NCBI GenBank assembly: GCA_038123715.1
Contig: JAYPAN010000004.1
Location: 42,468 to 106,467 of the forward strand
DNA from: JAYPAN01 sp038123715
Lineage (GTDB): Bacteria; Pseudomonadota; Alphaproteobacteria; RS24
Length of the DNA: 64,000 bases
Direction of reading: 5' to 3'
The position numbers and the translations under genes were made by a program. Of the stretch, positions 60,271 to 64,000 are shown one piece after another (the first letter of the stretch is position 1; every line of letters begins with the position of its first letter). Below the pieces are notes generated by a model that was given only the letters and a program-made list of their open reading frames with translations, was not told the origin of the DNA and ran no database searches.

Positions 60271-61193
60271 TGGGACGGCGCAAAACCGGCCGGGCAGTTT
60301 CCGGCTGGGTCAATCTCGACAAGCCCCTCAATCTTGGCTCAACCCCTGCCGTGTCGGGTGTGCGCCGATTGTTTCAGGCGCAAAAGGCCGGTCATGCCGG
60401 CACGCTTGACCCTTTGGCCAGCGGCATCTTGCCGATTGCACTGGGGGAGGCCACAAAAATCATTCATTTCATGCAGGACGCGCAAAAGATTTACGACATA
60501 AAAACCGTGTTCGGCCATGAAACAACGACCGATGACCTTGAAGGGCGCATTACCGAAAGCTCTGATTTGCGCCCTGATGCCGCCGCGCTAAGCCAAGCCT
60601 TGCCGCATTTCACCGGTCTGGTGACACAAGTGCCGCCGCAATTTTCAGCGATAAAACAAGATGGTGCGCGCGCCTATGCGCTGGCGCGCGCCGGAGAAAC
60701 AGTCGATTTGGCGCCGCGGCAGGTGCGTATTGATGCGATTGAGCTGCTGGGGCAGGACGAAAATGGCGCGTTTGACCTGCGCGTCACTTGCGGCAAAGGC
60801 GTTTATATGCGGGCGCTGGCGCGCGATTTGGGGCGGCATTTGGGCGGGCGCGCCCATATTGGCGGCTTGCGCCGCGTCGCGGTTGGGCCATTTCACGAAA
60901 AAAATGCAATAGGGCTGGAAAAACTTTCCGCTTTGGGTCATATTGCCGACGATTTGGCTGCCTTGGACGCATGTCTGCTGCCGCTTTCGACCGCGCTGGA
61001 CGACATCCCGGCATTGGCCGTTACGGCAGAGCAGGCTTCCCGCATAAAGCAGGGGCAGGCCATTTCCCTGCACAGCCTCGACTTTGTATATGAGCAAAGC
61101 GGGCCATGCCTTGCCACATTGGACAACCAGCCGGTTGCCATTTGTGAAACAGGGCAAGACCGGCTAAGGGTTTTGCGGGTTTTCAACCTCTGA
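60270..61193 (+). CDS. truB: tRNA pseudouridine(55) synthase
   Basis: Makes pseudouridine-55 in the T loop of tRNAs. It has 307 residues. Catalytic Asp47 is in KAGHAGTLDPLASGILPI; GWVNLDKPLNLGST opens the protein; KTYDI-type motif is QKIYDIKTVFG; GKGVYMRALARDLG is the RNA-binding segment. A PUA-like tail ends it. It overlaps rbfA by one base and precedes rpsO by 14. Confidence 0.97.
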   Translation: MGRRKTGRAVSGWVNLDKPLNLGSTPAVSGVRRLFQAQKAGHAGTLDPLASGILPIALGEATKIIHFMQDAQKIYDIKTVFGHETTTDDLEGRITESSDLRPDAAALSQALPHFTGLVTQVPPQFSAIKQDGARAYALARAGETVDLAPRQVRIDAIELLGQDENGAFDLRVTCGKGVYMRALARDLGRHLGGRAHIGGLRRVAVGPFHEKNAIGLEKLSALGHIADDLAALDACLLPLSTALDDIPALAVTAEQASRIKQGQAISLHSLDFVYEQSGPCLATLDNQPVAICETGQDRLRVLRVFNL

Positions 61194-61207
61194 AAAAGGA
61201 GAGTTCG

Positions 61208-61477
61208 ATGTCGATAACAGCCGAGCGCAAAGACGCGCTTATCAAGGAATATGCAACCGGTGAGGGGGACACAGGGTCACCCGAAGTGCAGGTTGCCATT
61301 CTCAGTGAACGCATTTCCAATCTGACCGAGCATTTCAAAACCCACGCCAAGGATAATCATTCGCGGCGCGGCCTGTTGAAGCTGGTCAGCCAGCGGCGTC
61401 GCCTGCTTGATTATGTCAAGTCACGCGATGAGCAACGCTATCAGAGCCTGATTAAGCGGCTCGGATTGCGCCGTTAG
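61208..61477 (+). CDS. rpsO: 30S ribosomal protein S15
   Basis: Primary 16S rRNA-binding protein of the 30S platform; 89 residues, the standard length. DTGSPEVQVAILSERISNLTEH and HAKDNHSRRGLLKLVSQRRRLLDYVK are the signatures. The ribosome site is AAAAAGGAGAG. A strong terminator hairpin follows within 7 bases, so S15 can be expressed apart from pnp. Confidence 0.98.
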   Translation: MSITAERKDALIKEYATGEGDTGSPEVQVAILSERISNLTEHFKTHAKDNHSRRGLLKLVSQRRRLLDYVKSRDEQRYQSLIKRLGLRR

Positions 61478-61483
61478 GAAACC

Positions 61484-61521
61484 GGACAGGGGGTCGGTTC
61501 AATACCGGCTCCCGTCCTTTT
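61484..61521 (+). terminator. intrinsic terminator/attenuator between rpsO and pnp
   Basis: GGAC-A-GGGGGTCGGT, loop TCAAT, ACCGGCTCCC-GTCC, then TTTT. The stem has 14 pairs including two G-T wobbles and one bulged A. The short T tract suggests partial readthrough into pnp. Confidence 0.75.
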
Positions 61522-61592
61522 GCGCCTTTACGCATTGCCATTTCGAGCCAAATGGCACAGTGCCGTAACATGGGGTTGCGGCGATTTGGAAT

Positions 61593-61630
61593 AGAGAACC
61601 GGCTCTTATGAACATGATTAAGGGTTCTCT
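61593..61630 (+). promoter_or_regulatory. pnp leader hairpin (candidate RNase III/PNPase control site)
   Basis: AGAGAACC (61593-61600) and CTTA (61605-61608) pair with TAAG-GGTTCTCT (61619-61630), a 12-bp stem with one 4-base bulge and 10-base loop. Two smaller hairpins follow at 61637-61652 and 61658-61680 before the pnp ribosome site. Confidence 0.5.
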
Positions 61631-61697
61631 TGCATGGCCGGGTGAGACCGGCACGAGGCCGCGCTGCAGGGGCAGTCGGCCGATGATAGGAAAATGA

Positions 61698-63833
61698 ATG
61701 TTTGATATTACTCGTGAAGAATTTGATTGGGGCGGAAGGCCGCTGATTCTTGAAACCGGGCGCATTGCGCGCCAAGCCGACGGAGCCGTGCTGGCGACTT
61801 ATGGCGAAACTAGCGTGCTGGCAACGATTGTGGCCGACCGCGCACCCAAGCCGGGATTGGATTTTTTCCCGCTGACTGTGAATTATCAGGAAAAAGCCTA
61901 TGCCGCCGGTAAAGTGCCGGGCGGTTATTTCAAGCGCGAAGGGCGTCCGAGCGAAAAAGAGACTTTGGTCTCGCGGCTGATTGACCGGCCTATTCGCCCG
62001 CTTTTTGTGAAAGGCTTCAAAAATGAAACCCAGGTCATTGCCACAGTGATGAGCCATGATCTTGAAAATGACCCCGATATTGTTGCCATGGTAGCGGTGT
62101 CGGCGGCGCTGACCATTTCCGGCGTGCCGTTTCAGGGGCCGATTGGCGGCGCCCGCGTCGGCTATATTGACGGCGAATATGTGCTGAACCCGACCATTGA
62201 CCAAATGGAAGACAGCGCGCTTGACCTTGTGGTTGCCGGCACATCTGATGCCGTTTTGATGGTGGAATCGGAAGCCGATGAATTGACCGAGGATGTCATG
62301 CTCGGCGCGGTGATGTTTGGTCACAAATCTTTTCAACCGGTGATTGACGCCTGCATTCGCATGGCCGAAAAAGCCGCCAAAGAGCCGCGTGATGTGCCTG
62401 AAAATGACGATAGCGCGCTGAAAGCGCAAGTCGCTGATATGGCCAAAGCCGGGCTGGAAGCGGCCTATCAGAAAGCCGACAAGCAAGAGCGTCAATCGGC
62501 GATTGCCGAATTGCGCGACACGGTAAACGGGTCGCTGGTGGCCGAAGACGCCACGCCGGATGAGAAAATCGCTGTCTCCGGTGCGTTCAAATCGCTGGAA
62601 AGCGACATTGTGCGCGGCGGTATTCTGGACACGGAAAAACGCATTGACGGGCGCGGTCTGGCCGATGTGCGCCAAATTGTTTCCGAAGTCGGCATTTTGC
62701 CGCGCACGCATGGCTCGGCGCTGTTCACCCGTGGTGAGACGCAAGCGCTGGTGGTGGCCACGCTTGGCACGGGCGATGATGAGCAATTTGTCGATGCGCT
62801 GGAAGGCACTTATCGTGAAAACTTCATGCTGCATTATAATTTCCCACCCTATTCGGTCGGTGAAACCGGGCGGGTCGGCTTTACCGGTCGGCGTGAAATC
62901 GGTCATGGCAAGCTGGCTTGGCGGGCGCTGAAAGCGATGTTGCCAAGCAAGGATGAGTTCCCTTACACGCTGCGGCTGGTATCGGAAATTACCGAGTCCA
63001 ATGGCTCGTCATCCATGGCAACTGTCTGCGGCTCGTCGCTGGCCATGATGGATGCCGGTGTGCCGCTGAAAAAGCCGGTGGCCGGTATTGCCATGGGGCT
63101 GATTAAAGAGGGCGACCGTTTTGCCGTCTTGTCCGACATTCTCGGCGATGAAGACCATCTCGGCGATATGGATTTCAAAGTGGCCGGCACGGATGAGGGC
63201 ATTACCTCGCTGCAAATGGACATTAAAATCACCGGCATCACCGAGGAAATCATGCAAGTCGCGCTTGACCAAGCCAAGGGTGGCCGCACGCATATTCTTG
63301 GCGAAATGGCCAAGGCGCTGACCGAAGCGCGCACCGAAATGGGCGAATATGCGCCGAAAATCGAGACGATTCAGGTGCCGCAAGACAAAATCCGCGAAGT
63401 GATTGGCACGGGCGGCAAAGTGGTGCGCGAGATTGTTGAGACCACGGGCGCGAAAATCGATATTGGCGATGACGGGCTTATCAAAGTGGCCTCAAGCGAT
63501 GGCGATGCGATTAAGGCGGCGGTTGACTGGATTAAGTCTATCGTGGCCGAGCCGGAAGTCGGCGTGATTTATGACGGCACTGTGGTCAAGACCATGGATT
63601 TCGGGGCGTTTGTCAATTTCTTCGGCAAGCGCGACGGGCTGGTGCATATTTCGCAATTGGCCGACCGGCGGGTTGAAAACACCACGGATATTGTCAAAGA
63701 GGGCGATGCGGTGAAAGTCAAGCTGATGGGCTTTGACGATCGCGGCAAAGTGCGCTTGTCGATGAAGGTGGTTGACCAGGAAACCGGCCAAGACCTTGAG
63801 GCGCAAGCCGCCGAGGCCGGCGCGGAAGACTGA
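61698..63833 (+). CDS. pnp: polynucleotide phosphorylase
   Basis: 3'-5' phosphorolytic exoribonuclease of the degradosome. It has 711 residues: first RNase PH-like domain (GETSVLATIVADRAPKPGLDFFPL), alpha-helical linker, second catalytic domain (RTHGSALFTRGETQALVVATLG; TESNGSSSMATVCGSSLAMMDAG), KH domain (KIREVIGTGGKVVREIVETTG, near 565-590) and S1 domain (GVIYDGTVVKTMDFGAFVNFFG, near 615-690). Start follows AGGAAAATGA. The C-terminus is intact. Confidence 0.98.
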   Translation: MFDITREEFDWGGRPLILETGRIARQADGAVLATYGETSVLATIVADRAPKPGLDFFPLTVNYQEKAYAAGKVPGGYFKREGRPSEKETLVSRLIDRPIRPLFVKGFKNETQVIATVMSHDLENDPDIVAMVAVSAALTISGVPFQGPIGGARVGYIDGEYVLNPTIDQMEDSALDLVVAGTSDAVLMVESEADELTEDVMLGAVMFGHKSFQPVIDACIRMAEKAAKEPRDVPENDDSALKAQVADMAKAGLEAAYQKADKQERQSAIAELRDTVNGSLVAEDATPDEKIAVSGAFKSLESDIVRGGILDTEKRIDGRGLADVRQIVSEVGILPRTHGSALFTRGETQALVVATLGTGDDEQFVDALEGTYRENFMLHYNFPPYSVGETGRVGFTGRREIGHGKLAWRALKAMLPSKDEFPYTLRLVSEITESNGSSSMATVCGSSLAMMDAGVPLKKPVAGIAMGLIKEGDRFAVLSDILGDEDHLGDMDFKVAGTDEGITSLQMDIKITGITEEIMQVALDQAKGGRTHILGEMAKALTEARTEMGEYAPKIETIQVPQDKIREVIGTGGKVVREIVETTGAKIDIGDDGLIKVASSDGDAIKAAVDWIKSIVAEPEVGVIYDGTVVKTMDFGAFVNFFGKRDGLVHISQLADRRVENTTDIVKEGDAVKVKLMGFDDRGKVRLSMKVVDQETGQDLEAQAAEAGAED

Positions 63834-63910
63834 CCGACCCATTGAGACGCGCGCGTCTGTCCGGCTGCAAGGCGGGCAGATGCGCCGGAAAATAATTTGT
63901 CAGAACACGG

Positions 63911-63940
63911 AAAGGGCGGGTCTCACCCGCCCTTTTTGTT
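63911..63940. terminator. bidirectional intrinsic terminator after pnp
   Basis: AAAGGGCGGGT (63911-63921), loop CTC, ACCCGCCCTTT (63925-63935), then TT. The A run on one side and T run on the other let it serve both pnp and the convergent minus-strand gene. Confidence 0.88.
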
Positions 63941-64000
63941 TAGTTATTGTCCCTCAATGTGGTGAGTATTTCGGCCGCGCGACTGGATGGGTTGCCCGCG
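63940..64000 (-). CDS. C-terminal end of an unidentified convergent gene (cut by window edge)
   Basis: Read on the minus strand from the edge, one frame gives AGNPSSRAAEILTTLRDNN and a TAA at 63942-63940 directly beside the shared terminator. The helix-like end and the stop next to a hairpin fit a real gene end. Only 19 residues are visible, so I cannot name the product. Confidence 0.45.
   Translation of the reverse strand, partial: AGNPSSRAAEILTTLRDNN

Noticed and set aside
61484..61521. T-arm-like GTCGG-TTCAATA-CCGGC, possibly a tRNA or tmRNA end
   Set aside because: No D-arm, anticodon arm or 5' acceptor fits, and the hairpin followed by TTTT right after rpsO is a normal terminator.
61452..62906. 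484-codon open frame opposite pnp
   Set aside because: Shadow of the strongly conserved pnp gene; GC-rich codon bias leaves long open antisense frames.
1..64000. CRISPR arrays, insertion sequences, prophage, toxin-antitoxin or defence systems, rRNA or tRNA genes
   Set aside because: I read through the spacers on both strands and saw none; gene content is housekeeping apart from the siderophore receptor and the unrecognised small gene.

Overview
The window is an ordinary, gene-dense piece of an alphaproteobacterial chromosome. Protein sequences and gene order both point there: the runs ppsR-maf-aroE-coaE-dnaQ-secB-fxsA-timA, hisBHAFE-coaA, maeB|mutS-glnD-murJ-trpS-usp-nfu, and tsaB-rimI-fur-plsC-miaB-phoH-ybeY-corC-lnt-XRE-metK-trmB-rimP-nusA-ylxR-infB-rbfA-truB-rpsO-pnp are all familiar in that class. 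Base composition is GC-rich by eye, starts are often TTG or GTG, and many genes overlap by 1-14 bases. I cannot name the genus. Two 100-N gaps with duplicated flanks show that this is a draft scaffold, possibly from a metagenome.

Layout. 1-10.8 kb: PEP synthase regulator (cut by the left edge), Maf, shikimate dehydrogenase, dephospho-CoA kinase, DNA polymerase III epsilon, SecB and FxsA on the minus strand, TimA/Tim44-like, Smr, then hisB-hisH-hisA-hisF-hisE and pantothenate kinase. 10.8-21 kb: sugar/nucleoside kinase, endonuclease III, a DUF2244-type membrane protein, Ogt, phosphoglycerate mutase, DapB, DnaJ, DnaK, AlkB, GrpE, HrcA. A clear heat-shock promoter lies upstream of dnaK. 21-28.5 kb: RNase PH, RdgB, HemW, an LpoA-like lipoprotein, RsmI, YraN (frame problem), GshB, an unrecognised 85-residue protein, and a broken comM at the first gap. 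28.5-42.3 kb: malic enzyme, MutS, GlnD, MurJ, TrpS, a universal stress protein, Nfu, a RutE-like nitroreductase (second gap), TsaB and RimI. 42.3-44.6 kb: a TonB-dependent siderophore receptor with twin Fur-like operators, the only clear accessory insertion. 44.6-63.9 kb: Fur through PNPase, mostly translation, tRNA/rRNA modification and envelope genes, ending in a strong terminator and the tail of a convergent gene.

How the genes work together. The right third is largely an RNA and translation block: MiaB, PhoH, YbeY, TrmB, RimP, NusA, YlxR, IF-2, RbfA, TruB, S15 and PNPase. The left third combines near-origin housekeeping genes with the central part of histidine synthesis. DnaK/DnaJ/GrpE/HrcA form a heat-shock cluster split by a divergent alkB. 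I found no CRISPR array, insertion sequence, prophage, toxin-antitoxin pair, secondary-metabolite cluster, rRNA or tRNA.

I do not see an undescribed multi-gene system. The items most worth a second look are non-coding or structural: a nested stem that covers the metK ribosome-binding site, a 9-bp dyad at the end of the XRE gene before metK, the twin iron operators, the hairpin-rich pnp leader, the damaged comM and yraN loci, and a recurring pattern of 12-21-base tandem duplications at gene ends, leaders and linkers. No intergenic stretch exceeds about 220 bases apart from the N gaps.
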